Assembly (NCBI GenBank): GCA_965224495.1
Contig: CBDCZI010000011.1
Span: 198,438 to 262,437 of the forward strand
Length of the DNA stretch: 64,000 nucleotides
DNA from: CBDCZI01 sp965224495
GTDB lineage: Bacteria > Bacteroidota > Bacteroidia > Cytophagales > JAAEPT01
Direction of reading: 5' to 3'
Shown: positions 36,243 to 44,902 of the stretch, piece after piece
How positions within the stretch are numbered: the stretch's first letter is position 1
Layout: the number at the start of each line of letters is the position of its first letter
The notes under the pieces: generated by a model
Told to the model about the DNA's origin: nothing
The model's input: only the letters and a program-made list of their open reading frames with translations
The model's database searches: none
Program-made: the position numbers and the translations under genes

Positions 36243-36973
36243 ACTACTAACTAGCCTAGCCCTTATTACTGAGTGTTTTTATTACAAATGCTCAGTCTGA
36301 AAACAATATTAGAATATTTAAAGCGACACGAATAGTCAATGGGCATTCGGTAGAAGTCGAACGGAAAGGTTTCTTAAATTTCATTATCTCCCATCGCTTT
36401 GGGAGTTTTAGTGATGATTATTTGTATAATTTTATGGGTCTGGATAACGCTACGGTCAGGTTGGGACTTGACTACGGTATCAATAAGAAATTTACCATAG
36501 GTGCTGGGCGTACCACCCTAGACAAGACCTTTGATGGTTATTTGAAATACCAACTACTGAAACAGGATGAAGAGATGCCTATAAGTTTAACTGGAATTAG
36601 CTCTATTGCTCACAAAACATTAAAAAATAACGTTATCCCTAAAAAGGAAGATAATTTAACAAATAGAACCTCTTATAGTCTTGAATTATTGGTTGCAAAA
36701 CAGTTTAAAGAGCGATTAGGTATTCAATTATCCCCTACTTATGTGCATAGAAATTTAGTAGCTACCAAAGATGAAAAACATGACGTTTTTGCGACAGGTA
36801 TTGCTCTAAACTACAAACTATCTCATAAAGTAGGTGTTAACTTAGAATGGTTCTATGTTCCAAAAGGTCAGCTAACGAACAAAAACACAAACCCATTATC
36901 TTTAGGTGTAGATTTAGGGACAAAATGGGCATGTATTTCAATTATTTATAGCAAATTCACAAGGCATGGTTAG
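36235..36973 (+). pseudogene. DUF5777-like outer-membrane beta-barrel protein, +1 frameshift (probably sequencing error)
   Basis: Start ATG 36235 overlaps the cytochrome stop. The frame runs MIKLLTSLAL then breaks; dropping one C from the CCC at 36260-36262 continues LSVFITNAQ, completing a signal peptide, and then about 220 residues of beta-barrel sequence without cysteines (FIISHRFGSFSDDYLYNFMGLDNATVRLGLDYGINKKF...). The pattern of alternating strands and the HRFG...N...RLGLDYGI start match the DUF5777 family as I remember it. About 245 residues when repaired. Its place between two cytochromes suggests a porin or redox-linked outer-membrane protein. Confidence 0.75.
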
Positions 36974-37080
36974 CCCCTTATATTTAACAAAAACAACAGG
37001 TTCTTGGGACAAAGGAGACATCTTTTTTGGGTTTAACATCGCTCGTGTTTTTTTCGTATAAAAGGACATAAAGATTAATT

Positions 37081-38098
37081 ATGAAAAAATCACAATACAT
37101 CATCTTTGGAGGAATACTAAGTATTTGTTTTGCTTTTTCATTCTCGTCATTAAAAAAAGTAATCTTCTCTAAGGAAACAAGTGTCTATAAGGTACTCACC
37201 TCTTTAGGTCAGCCGATTGTAAAACATCAGTTAGATAGCACTTCTGCTCAACTAATTCAAACAGGTAAAGAATTGGTAACACAAGGCTACTCTACCAATC
37301 CAAACGGTCGGAAATCAAAACGAATCAGTAAGCATTTCGTTTGTACTTCGTGCCATAATACACAGCGAGAAGACCCCGATTTACGAGATGCACTCAACCC
37401 TGAGTCTCGCTTACAGTACTGTAAAGAAAATGATCTACCTTTCTTACAAGGAACAACCCTTTGGGGAATAGTTAATCGAGAGAGCTGGTACAATGATGAT
37501 TACATCCAAAAATACGGTGATTTAGTTACCAAAGCACGTTATGATTTAAAAGAAGCTGTTCAGCTTTGTGCAAAAGAATGTTCGCAAGGTCGTGTTTTAA
37601 AACAATGGGAAGAAAAAGCTATTTTAGCTTATTTATGGAGTATTGAAATCAAGTTAAGTGATTTGGAACTACCTGACTCTTTACTTAATAAATTGAACAA
37701 CATTACAGAGGGGAACGGTTAATAATGACTTAATTACTGAGCTAAAAAGCCTTTACAGTCAACGCTCTTCAGCACATTTCATCAAAGGAAAAGAAGAGCA
37801 GGATCTTATGAAATCCCTACCCGAAGGAAACCCTAAAAACGGGGCAATAATTTGGGATATTAGTTGTAAAACATGCCACAAGTCAAACGGTGTTTCCTTA
37901 ATGACCTTTAATAATTCAAAATTAATCAAAAAGAAATTAATCAAACATTTAGGGAGAAATAGCCATTTTGACCTTTACCGTATCACTAGGAACGGTACTC
38001 ACCCTATTTTAGGACACAAAGCTTACATGCCCTACTTCCCTAAAGAACGATTAAGTTCTCAACAACTAAAAGATTTGATTAGTTATTTAAGACAATAG
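37081..38098 (+). pseudogene. Dihaem cytochrome c, +1 frameshift (probably sequencing error)
   Basis: The first part (37081-37722) has a membrane-anchor-like N-terminus (residues 5-23) and one haem motif CTSCH (about 89-93). It ends at 37722, but removing one G from the run at 37710-37713 joins it to a frame ending at 38098 that has a second motif CKTCH and a Met in AYMPYFP. Repaired length about 338 residues. Two haem domains in tandem with conserved lysine/arginine-rich spacers resemble TsdA/SoxA-type or generic dihaem cytochromes; the substrate cannot be told. It follows DUF5777 on the same strand after a 107 nt gap. Confidence 0.78.
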
Positions 38099-38104
38099 AA
38101 AAGC

Positions 38105-39668
38105 CTAACTATTAAATTTTATAGTAACTTTTATCGCTTCAGCTACTTTTTCACCATCTATTGCTGCGGACATTATTCCTCCTGCGTAACCTGCTCCTTC
38201 GCCTGACGGAAATAGGTTTTTAATACGAATGTGACACTTTTCTTCGCGTTCTCTCGGGACTTTTACGGGAGACGAAGTACGAGACTCCACGCCTACAACT
38301 ACTGCTTCATCGGTCATGTAACCTCTCATTTTGTTGCCAAAAGACTTAAAGCCATCTTTCAAAACACGTTGAACTTTGTCGGGTAAAGCGTCTCGTAAAT
38401 TAGTGGCTTCCAAACCTGGTTGATAAGAAGTTTCTGGTAAGTTTTGCGAACGTACATTTTTTAACAAAATCAGTCAAACGCTGGGCTGGTGCTGTTTGTC
38501 CTTTACCGACAACCTCGTAAGCTTTTTGCTCGACAGACTGTTGGTAATACATCGCTCGTAGTTCTCCGTGTTTTTGAAATGGTGTGAAATCTTTATCATC
38601 GACAGCGACAACTATTCCTGAATTAGCAAAACGAGAATCCCTTTTTGAGGGCGACATTCCGTTAACTACTATTTCTTTGTTTTGGGTCGCACTCGGTACA
38701 ATAAATCCACCTGGACACATACAGAATGAAAACACACCGTGATTTGTTCCTTGGTAATCAATTTGACTCACCAATGCATACGAAGACGCGGGTAAAATAC
38801 TCACTTCTATCGGTTTTACACTTGTATTGTATCTTATCAATAATCGATTGAGGATTGCTCTACACGAACACCTAAAGCAAAGGGTTTTGCCTCAATTTCA
38901 ATCCCTTTTTTATCTAATAAAACAAAAATATCTCGGGCAGAATGTCCCGTAGCCAATAAAACGGCTTGTGTACTTATTTTTTCGTTGTCGTTTATTGTTA
39001 TTGAAGTGATTTTATCACTTGAAACCTCCATATCGGTTAATTTTGCATTAAAATAAACTTCTCCTCCACAGGATTTAATGCTTTCTCGCATATCAGCGAT
39101 AAGTTTCGGTAATTTATTAGTTCCGATATGTGGGTGAGCGTCGATAAGAATGTTTTTTGTCGCTCCGTGAGCCACCATTATTTCTAATACACGGTTGACA
39201 TCGCCACGTTTTTTTGAACGTGTATAAAGTTTTCCGTCAGAATAGGTTTCCTGCTCCTCCTTCACCAAAGCAGTAATTTGAATCGGGGTTTACTTCGTGG
39301 TTTTTATTGATATTAGCCAAATCACGACGACGCTCTTTCACATCGTTTCCTCTTTCAAAAATGATTGGTTTTAATCCTAATTCTATCATTCTTATCCCTG
39401 CAAACAAGCCCGCAGGACCCGAACCGATAATATGAACTTCGGGTGCGTTGGCTACATTTTGTAACCTCCCTTTGTTCCAAACTTCCTTTTCCGTTTTTAA
39501 AACAAAGCGTAGTAAAACAATTACATCTCTTTTTCGAGCATCAATCGAACGTTTCGCTAATTCGTACAACGAAGCATTTTCTCCAAATTCTTTTTCAATA
39601 AATTTTGCGTACTCTTCTTCGTTAAAAGCCGTTTTTGGACTCACTCTAAAATCTAATTGTTCTTTCAT
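38105..39668 (-). pseudogene. FAD-dependent oxidoreductase (YhfX/HI0933-like flavoprotein) broken by several frameshifts
   Basis: About 520 codons in the correct order but split over four frames. N-terminal FAD fold: VHIIGSGPAGLFAGIRMIELG; then CFGEGGAGT, DAHPHIGTNKL, LATGHSARDIF; then FSFCMCPGGFIVPSA; and the C-terminal FPSGEGAGYAGGIMSAAIDG. Extra single bases explain the breaks: TTT at 39247-39249, TT at 38855-38856, T6 at 38457-38462, plus a further shift near 38823-38845 that could be a lost 5-bp ATACA repeat. Family is a predicted NAD(FAD)-utilizing dehydrogenase. No substrate is established. All conserved blocks are intact. Confidence 0.8.
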
Positions 39669-39692
39669 AATTTACTGTTTTGTAAATAAATG

Positions 39693-40808
39693 TCACCTTT
39701 TTACTCGCTGGACAATAAGGTTTGCCGTTCTTACACTTGCTCCTACTTCTCCTATTTTTTGATGAATGACTTGGTTACCTTCCTCTGCTACCACTCGTCT
39801 GTTTCCTCCTTTATTTATCGCTTGGAGTTCTTTTGTTAAGCGGTTGGCGTTAAAATCGTCTTGAATTAACTCAATAGCAACTTCTTGTTCGGCAACCAAA
39901 TTTGCTAATGCTATATAGGGTACTTTTACCAACGATTTAAGAATGAAAAACGCCACCTTCCCTGCACGGTAAACGACTACTTGAGGGACATTAAATAAGC
40001 CTGTTTCTAAAGTCGCTGTTCCTGAAGTTACAATTGCACTTTCTGCGTGAGTTAGGATATCATACGTTTGGTCAAAAACCACCTTTATAGTTGTTTCTGT
40101 CGGTAAAAATACTTGATAAAATTCATCACCAAACGAACTAATACCAGCAACGACAAATTGGTAATTAGGGAATTTCTTCTCGATTTCGCCCATCATTGAT
40201 AAGATATTTTCTATCTCTTGTCTTCGGCTACCTGGCAATAGAGCGATAATTGGTTTTTTGTCTAAGTTGTTTTCTTCAAGAAAATGCTCATTTTCCTTAA
40301 ATACAGCTATTTCATCGAGTAAAGGGTTGCCAATATAATCTACTTTATAGTCAAACTTCTTAAAGAAATCAACCTCAAATGGTAAAATACAATACAAATG
40401 GTCAACATACTTTTTGATTTTCAAGGCACGTTTTTGTCGCCACGCCCAAACTTTTGGAGAAATGTAATAATGGACTTGCATACCGTTTTCTTTCGCAAAA
40501 CGGGCAATTTTCATATTAAACCCTGCGTAATCTATCAAAATCACAGCGTCAGGTTGAAATTCCGTAATTTGTTTTTTACAGTTTTCAAGAAATCCTTTTA
40601 TTTTTCGGTACTGCTTAACCACTTCAATAAACCCAAAAATAGCCATATCATTGATATGATGGATAGGTGTTATACCCGATGCTTTTTGCATTTCATCCCC
40701 TCCCAAAAACTGAAAACTTGCGTCCGTATCTTTTTGTTGAATGGCTTTAATGAGGTTTCCACCGTGTAAATCTCCCGATTTCTCTCCTGCTACTATAAAA
40801 TATTTCAT
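39693..40808 (-). CDS. lpxB: Lipid-A-disaccharide synthase
   Basis: 371 residues. GT19 family signatures: EKSGDLHGGNLI (8-19), FLGGDEMQ, VKQYRKIKGFL, YYISPKVWAWRQKR (about 112-125), DYIGNPLLDE and LLPGSRRQEI (about 188-197), VTSGTATLETGLF. It joins UDP-2,3-diacylglucosamine and lipid X to form the lipid A disaccharide at the inner membrane. Ten nt after queD, with the frameshifted flavoprotein gene downstream. Confidence 0.96.
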   Translation of the reverse strand: MKYFIVAGEKSGDLHGGNLIKAIQQKDTDASFQFLGGDEMQKASGITPIHHINDMAIFGFIEVVKQYRKIKGFLENCKKQITEFQPDAVILIDYAGFNMKIARFAKENGMQVHYYISPKVWAWRQKRALKIKKYVDHLYCILPFEVDFFKKFDYKVDYIGNPLLDEIAVFKENEHFLEENNLDKKPIIALLPGSRRQEIENILSMMGEIEKKFPNYQFVVAGISSFGDEFYQVFLPTETTIKVVFDQTYDILTHAESAIVTSGTATLETGLFNVPQVVVYRAGKVAFFILKSLVKVPYIALANLVAEQEVAIELIQDDFNANRLTKELQAINKGGNRRVVAEEGNQVIHQKIGEVGASVRTANLIVQRVKR

Positions 40809-40818
40809 TGCTTATTAT

Positions 40819-41238
40819 CTATTCGCCTCCAAAATATTCTACGTAATTGTTTTTTGTTTCGTATAATTTCAACGAATACAATTTACTTGAGGTGATTTGA
40901 GGTAATTTTTCTACCAAAATTCGCCAAAATTCGATTATCAAATTTTCACAGCTCGGTAGTTTTCCTTCCATAAAATCAACGTCTTCGTTCAGATTTTTAT
41001 GGTCCACTTTTTCGGAAATCTCTCTACGAATAAGCACGCCTAATTTCTTTAAATCAACAACGAAACCTGTTTCTTGGTCTGGAGAACCTTTTACAGTAAC
41101 GAACAATTCGAAATTATGTCCGTGCCAATTTGCATTTGCACAAGCACCAAACATTTCAATATTTTTCTCTTTTGACCATTTGTTGTTGTACAACTTATGA
41201 GCAGAATTAAAAGTTTCTCTTCTTGTAACGTAAATCAT
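40819..41238 (-). CDS. queD: 6-carboxytetrahydropterin synthase (QueD/PTPS family)
   Basis: 139 residues. Zinc ligands: the His in FNSAHKLY (about 14) and the two His in HGHNFEL (about 39-41). The catalytic Cys lies in FGACANANWHGHN. ENLIIEFWRIL and the C-terminal LYETKNNYVEYFG carry the Glu of the substrate site. QueD makes the 7-deazaguanine precursor of queuosine; a pterin-synthesis role is the alternative for this family. It is 33 nt after the btuC-like gene. Confidence 0.9.
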   Translation of the reverse strand: MIYVTRRETFNSAHKLYNNKWSKEKNIEMFGACANANWHGHNFELFVTVKGSPDQETGFVVDLKKLGVLIRREISEKVDHKNLNEDVDFMEGKLPSCENLIIEFWRILVEKLPQITSSKLYSLKLYETKNNYVEYFGGE

Positions 41239-41271
41239 TTTCTTCTCTTTTTATAAGTAAGCTTTACCCTT

Positions 41272-42270
41272 TTAAAATCTATAATTTGACTTTATAACAA
41301 GGAAAATAAAGAAAGGAATCCCTAAAATCGCAGTTATTATACCAATAGGCAAACCTACTGGCGGATAAATCAATTTACTCAATCCATCGCAAGTTGCCAA
41401 AAACACACCGCCTGTTAGCACCACAAAGATAGTATTAAAAGTACCATTTACCCCAAATACACGACGTATAAAATGAGGAACAAACAAGCCAATAAACCCA
41501 ATAGGCCCTGTAAAAGAAACAGCTACGGCGGTTATTAAGGTAGATAATGTGACTATTCCCCATTTAAAACGCTCTGTTTTCATTCCTAAGAGCGATGCTT
41601 TTTCTTCGCCTAATAAAATCAAACCCAATTCTTTTTTGAGAAACACCAAAAGCACTAAGGTAAACAAAAGCACTGTTCCCAAAATGTAAATTGCTGTCCA
41701 ATTGGCTCTTGACAACGCTCCCATCGACCAAAAGATAATTTCGCTGAGTTGATTTTTATCACTGATTAAAAACAAAATCAAAGCATTCAACGAACCCGTC
41801 AAACTTGTCAACGCAACACCGCCTAACAATAATTTAAAGACGTTTATTTTCCCTTTTTCGTGGGCAATAAAGAGCAACAAAACAGTAACCAATAAAGCAA
41901 CTAAAAATGCTCCTACGGTTATTCCACCGATAGAATGCACACCCAAAGGCAATAAACCTGTAATCACTAAGTTCGCTCCCAACGACGCCCCTCCTGCTGT
42001 TCCTAATAGGTAAGGATCAGCCAACGAATTATTGGTTAAATGTTGCATCAAATAACCTGCTAACGACAACGCTCCACCTGCCAATAACGCCAATATAAAA
42101 CGAGGAATACGTAGTTGCCAAATAATTAAATAATCTAATGACGTTTGGTCAGTAAGTGCTTTACTTAGTGAAAAACCAGTCGGTTGACTAAGGTGCATAT
42201 TCGCTAAAAACACGATTGCACCGATGATTAGCAACGAAATAAGGTAGAGGAAATTCTTTTTTTTAAACAC
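41272..42270 (-). CDS. FecCD/BtuC-family ABC transporter permease
   Basis: 332 residues with about ten membrane helices. Family marks are RIPRFILALLAGGALSLAGYLMQ (about 53-75), DPYLLGTAGGASLGA (about 84-98), FTGPIGFIGLFVPHFIRRVFG (about 255-275) and VGLPIGIITAILGIPFFI near the end. It imports cobalamin, haem or siderophore-iron. The neighbouring substrate-binding protein, histidine phosphatase and the B12 operon 5 kb away favour corrinoids. No ATP-binding subunit gene lies next to it. Confidence 0.92.
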   Translation of the reverse strand: MFKKKNFLYLISLLIIGAIVFLANMHLSQPTGFSLSKALTDQTSLDYLIIWQLRIPRFILALLAGGALSLAGYLMQHLTNNSLADPYLLGTAGGASLGANLVITGLLPLGVHSIGGITVGAFLVALLVTVLLLFIAHEKGKINVFKLLLGGVALTSLTGSLNALILFLISDKNQLSEIIFWSMGALSRANWTAIYILGTVLLFTLVLLVFLKKELGLILLGEEKASLLGMKTERFKWGIVTLSTLITAVAVSFTGPIGFIGLFVPHFIRRVFGVNGTFNTIFVVLTGGVFLATCDGLSKLIYPPVGLPIGIITAILGIPFFIFLVIKSNYRF

Positions 42271-42272
42271 AA

Positions 42273-42617
42273 TTAATCAACCTGATAAATTTCTAAACAA
42301 CCCAAGTCCTTCGTTTCCGATAAAAACGCAGTAATAATATCTTTTTTCTGTAAAAAAGAGGCTATATTTTTAGTTGACATATTACCCAATCTTAACCATA
42401 TAATCTGAGGAGGTGTACCTAAAAGAACATTCAAATCATAAAAATCAGCATCAAATGTTACAATTGAAAAATTATGTTTTTTTTTTGAATATTCCCAAAT
42501 ATCTTTGTCGGTAGCGTCTTCTAGCCCTAATTCCCGCACTTGCTGAGCTAAAGGAAATTCTTTTTTGAGTAAGCCTATTACTCTATGAGATATGTTTTGG
42601 TCAAACAATAATTTCAC
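42273..42617 (-). CDS. DUF5615 PIN-like toxin (VapC-like) of a toxin-antitoxin pair
   Basis: 114 residues, starting with GTG at 42617 that overlaps the antitoxin stop as GTGA. The acidic PIN-like core is visible: LFDQNISHRV (4-13, Asp 6), DKDIWEYSKKK and VTFDADFYDL (about 53-62, adjacent Asp), which are the usual marks of DUF5615. Such proteins are predicted endoribonucleases paired with DUF433. It ends 2 nt from the btuC-like start. Confidence 0.85.
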   Translation of the reverse strand: MKLLFDQNISHRVIGLLKKEFPLAQQVRELGLEDATDKDIWEYSKKKHNFSIVTFDADFYDLNVLLGTPPQIIWLRLGNMSTKNIASFLQKKDIITAFLSETKDLGCLEIYQVD

Positions 42618-42838
42618 GAAGCAACTCTTAATTTATCAGTCTTACTAGCTACAAATGCCAATGAAGCATTGATTTGTTTTTCATTCAGTTCGGGGAAATC
42701 AGCTAATATATCTAATTTAGTCATACCACTAGCTAACCAGTTTAGAATATCGTAAACAGAAATTCTTGTACCAATAATAACTGGCTTACCAAATCTTTTC
42801 TCTGGGTTTATTTCAATATAATCTGTGTAATTATTCAT
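42614..42838 (-). CDS. DUF433 antitoxin
   Basis: 74 residues. The N-terminus IEINPEKRFGKPVIIGTRISVYDILNWLASGMT and the following helix DFPELNEKQINASLAF match the DUF433 helix-turn-helix-like family. DUF433 proteins pair with PIN-like DUF5615 proteins (VapBC45-like modules). The ATG is 33 nt from the btuF-like stop. Confidence 0.88.
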   Translation of the reverse strand: MNNYTDYIEINPEKRFGKPVIIGTRISVYDILNWLASGMTKLDILADFPELNEKQINASLAFVASKTDKLRVAS

Positions 42839-42871
42839 AGTATTTCTTCTATACGTAACAAGATAGTGAAA

Positions 42872-43756
42872 TTATCCTCTTTCCCCTATTTTTTTCATTT
42901 CCTGCAAGCCATAAAATATTCGTGGTCCTTGTCGGCTAAGGTGATTACTTTCTATTCGAAACAAACGGTTGTTTTTAAAAGCATCTAATTCCTTTAAATT
43001 AGGGTGTTTAGCAAAGAAATTGTCCCACAAAATAGTAGATGGTACAAGTAATACATTGGGGTTTTTCCGTAAAATGTATTCTTCATCTAATTGCGGGTAA
43101 GCACTCAAAAACGTACTATCTATCAAGTTTTCTAAGCCCGCTTTAGTCATCATTTCATCAACTAAAGAGCCTTTTCCAAAAGCAAATAAAGGACTTGTAC
43201 TCGTGATAGCCAAGGCTGTCATTGGTTGTGTTTTTTGATTTAAAATACGCCTCTCAACTTTTGTTAAACTGTCTTTTACAAAAACACCTCGTTGTTTATT
43301 TCCTGTTAACTCTCCTATTCTTTCGGCTGTTGTCACCACCTCGTGCAGGCTGTCTATCAAGAATACGTAAATAGGAATACCAAACTCTGTCAACTTATCT
43401 AAGTCGGTAGCTGGTGTCATTCCTTTTTGTGTAATGACCAAATCGGGTTTTAGACGCAATATTCCTTCTGTATCTAAATTAGGGTAATTCACTATTTCAG
43501 GTAATCCCTTTACCCATTGAGGGTAATCGCCATTTTGTGTACGAGCGACAAGTTGTTTTTTCGGACAAATCATTGCCAAGTATTCAGTCATTGACGGAGC
43601 TAACGCCATTACCTTTTTAGGATTTACTTTTATTGTCACTTTACGACCCAAAGCATCGGTTACAGTGATTTTAGTCGGTGATTTTATGGTTTCTTGTTGT
43701 GGATATTTACAACTGAAAAGAACAAAGACTAAGAAGATAAATAAAAACGCTCTCAT
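42872..43756 (-). CDS. Lipoprotein substrate-binding protein of a corrinoid/iron ABC transporter (BtuF-like)
   Basis: 294 residues. Signal with lipobox (FVLFSC, Cys 16), then a periplasmic-binding fold of the BtuF/FhuD class: VTDALGRKVTIKVNPKKVMALAPSMTEYLAMI (about 33-64), a long backbone helix, and C-terminal VPSTILWDNFFAKHPNLKELDAFKNNRLF. It delivers ligand to the FecCD permease. ATG overlaps the histidine-phosphatase stop by 4 nt. BtuF, haem-binding HmuT or FecB are alternatives; context favours cobamide. Confidence 0.85.
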   Translation of the reverse strand: MRAFLFIFLVFVLFSCKYPQQETIKSPTKITVTDALGRKVTIKVNPKKVMALAPSMTEYLAMICPKKQLVARTQNGDYPQWVKGLPEIVNYPNLDTEGILRLKPDLVITQKGMTPATDLDKLTEFGIPIYVFLIDSLHEVVTTAERIGELTGNKQRGVFVKDSLTKVERRILNQKTQPMTALAITSTSPLFAFGKGSLVDEMMTKAGLENLIDSTFLSAYPQLDEEYILRKNPNVLLVPSTILWDNFFAKHPNLKELDAFKNNRLFRIESNHLSRQGPRIFYGLQEMKKIGERG

Positions 43757-44373
43757 TTTAACAATTCTTTCAAATGCGCTGTAATATTACCTGTTGTAAC
43801 ACTTACTTCACCATTTTCTGACGATAAAATGTACAAACCTAAGTTTTCGTGACCAAACTTATCCATATCCGTCAAAGGTCTATTACTCAAGTGAGTCAAT
43901 AAAATACGCATTGCTCTTCCGTGCATACACAGTAAAATAGTTTCGTCTTTATCGCTTTCAATAATTTCTTTCCACGCTTGTTTTTGGCGTTTTACCACGT
44001 CTTCGGGGCTTTCTCCATTTTCGATGCGGTAACTTACGTCTCCTTCGTTCCAACGTGTCAAAACGTCCCAATAAGGGTGTTTATCGTGTACCGTTTGCCC
44101 ATCAAAAACACCCCAAGAAATCTCGTTAAACCCTGCGTGTTTATCCCATTTTGTACCTTTAGCGATAAATTGAGCGACAGACTGGTGTGTTCTTATCAAC
44201 TCCGAAGTAACTATTCTATCAAACTTTATGTCTTGGTAAGCGTTAAAAAAAGCATCGGCTTGTTTACGTCCCATCGCATTAAGTTCTGAATTAATAGAAC
44301 TTCCTTGCACAATTCCTTGTAAATTGTAGTCTGTTTGTCCGTGACGGACGAGGTATATTTTTTTAAGAGCCAT
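43753..44373 (-). CDS. Histidine phosphatase family protein (CobC-like)
   Basis: 206 residues from the ATG at 44373 (MALKKIYLVRHGQTDYN); the frame extends 11 codons further but the LVRHG motif belongs 6-12 residues from the start. Catalytic His 10 of RHG, then the second catalytic region LLCMHGRAMRILL. The size fits broad phosphoglycerate mutase-like phosphatases. Being first in the transport operon with btuF, it may be an alpha-ribazole phosphatase (CobC) for cobamide salvage, but the motif alone does not decide this. Confidence 0.85.
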   Translation of the reverse strand: MALKKIYLVRHGQTDYNLQGIVQGSSINSELNAMGRKQADAFFNAYQDIKFDRIVTSELIRTHQSVAQFIAKGTKWDKHAGFNEISWGVFDGQTVHDKHPYWDVLTRWNEGDVSYRIENGESPEDVVKRQKQAWKEIIESDKDETILLCMHGRAMRILLTHLSNRPLTDMDKFGHENLGLYILSSENGEVSVTTGNITAHLKELLK

Positions 44374-44481
44374 TTTGTAGTAAATTTGAAGTAATAAACT
44401 GGTCATTGACCGATTTGTATGTAAGTTACTTGTTTTTTGATAAACAAAACCTGCTAACGTTAAAATATTAACTGATTGATT

Positions 44482-44901
44482 ATGTTTAATTCTGAAATTG
44501 TTTTAAAAGACCTCAATGGCAAGTTCAATGTCAATATGACCAAGTTTTTAGGTATTGAATACACAGAGATAGGCGAAGATTTTATTTCTGGTAAAATGCC
44601 TGTAGATGAACGTACTCGTCAGCCTTTTGGTATTTTACACGGTGGTGCTTCGGTTGTTTTTGCGGAAAGTTTGGGTAGTTTAGCCTCTAATATGTTTGTT
44701 AATCAAAAAACACATTATTGTGTGGGTTTAGATATCAATGCGAACCACATAAAAGGTGCGAAAGACGGTTTTGTGTACGGAAAAGCGAAAGCTGTACACC
44801 TCGGAAGACGTACACATATCTGGCAAATAGACATCACAAACGAAGCGAACGAATTGGTTTGTACGAGTAGATTAACCGTTGCTGTTCTTGAAAGAAAATA
44901 A
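44482..44901 (+). CDS. Hotdog-fold acyl-CoA thioesterase, probably DHNA-CoA thioesterase (MenI-like)
   Basis: 139 residues from the ATG at 44482; a TTG two codons earlier is less likely. PaaI-type hotdog fold with FGILHGGASVVFAESLGSLA (about 49-68), the catalytic Asp/Glu region, and the C-terminal LVCTSRLTVAVLE. The menF ATG follows its stop directly (1 nt), so it is the first gene of menaquinone unit menI-menF-menD, which supports release of 1,4-dihydroxy-2-naphthoate from its CoA ester. Confidence 0.85.
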   Translation: MFNSEIVLKDLNGKFNVNMTKFLGIEYTEIGEDFISGKMPVDERTRQPFGILHGGASVVFAESLGSLASNMFVNQKTHYCVGLDINANHIKGAKDGFVYGKAKAVHLGRRTHIWQIDITNEANELVCTSRLTVAVLERK

Positions 44902-44902
44902 T

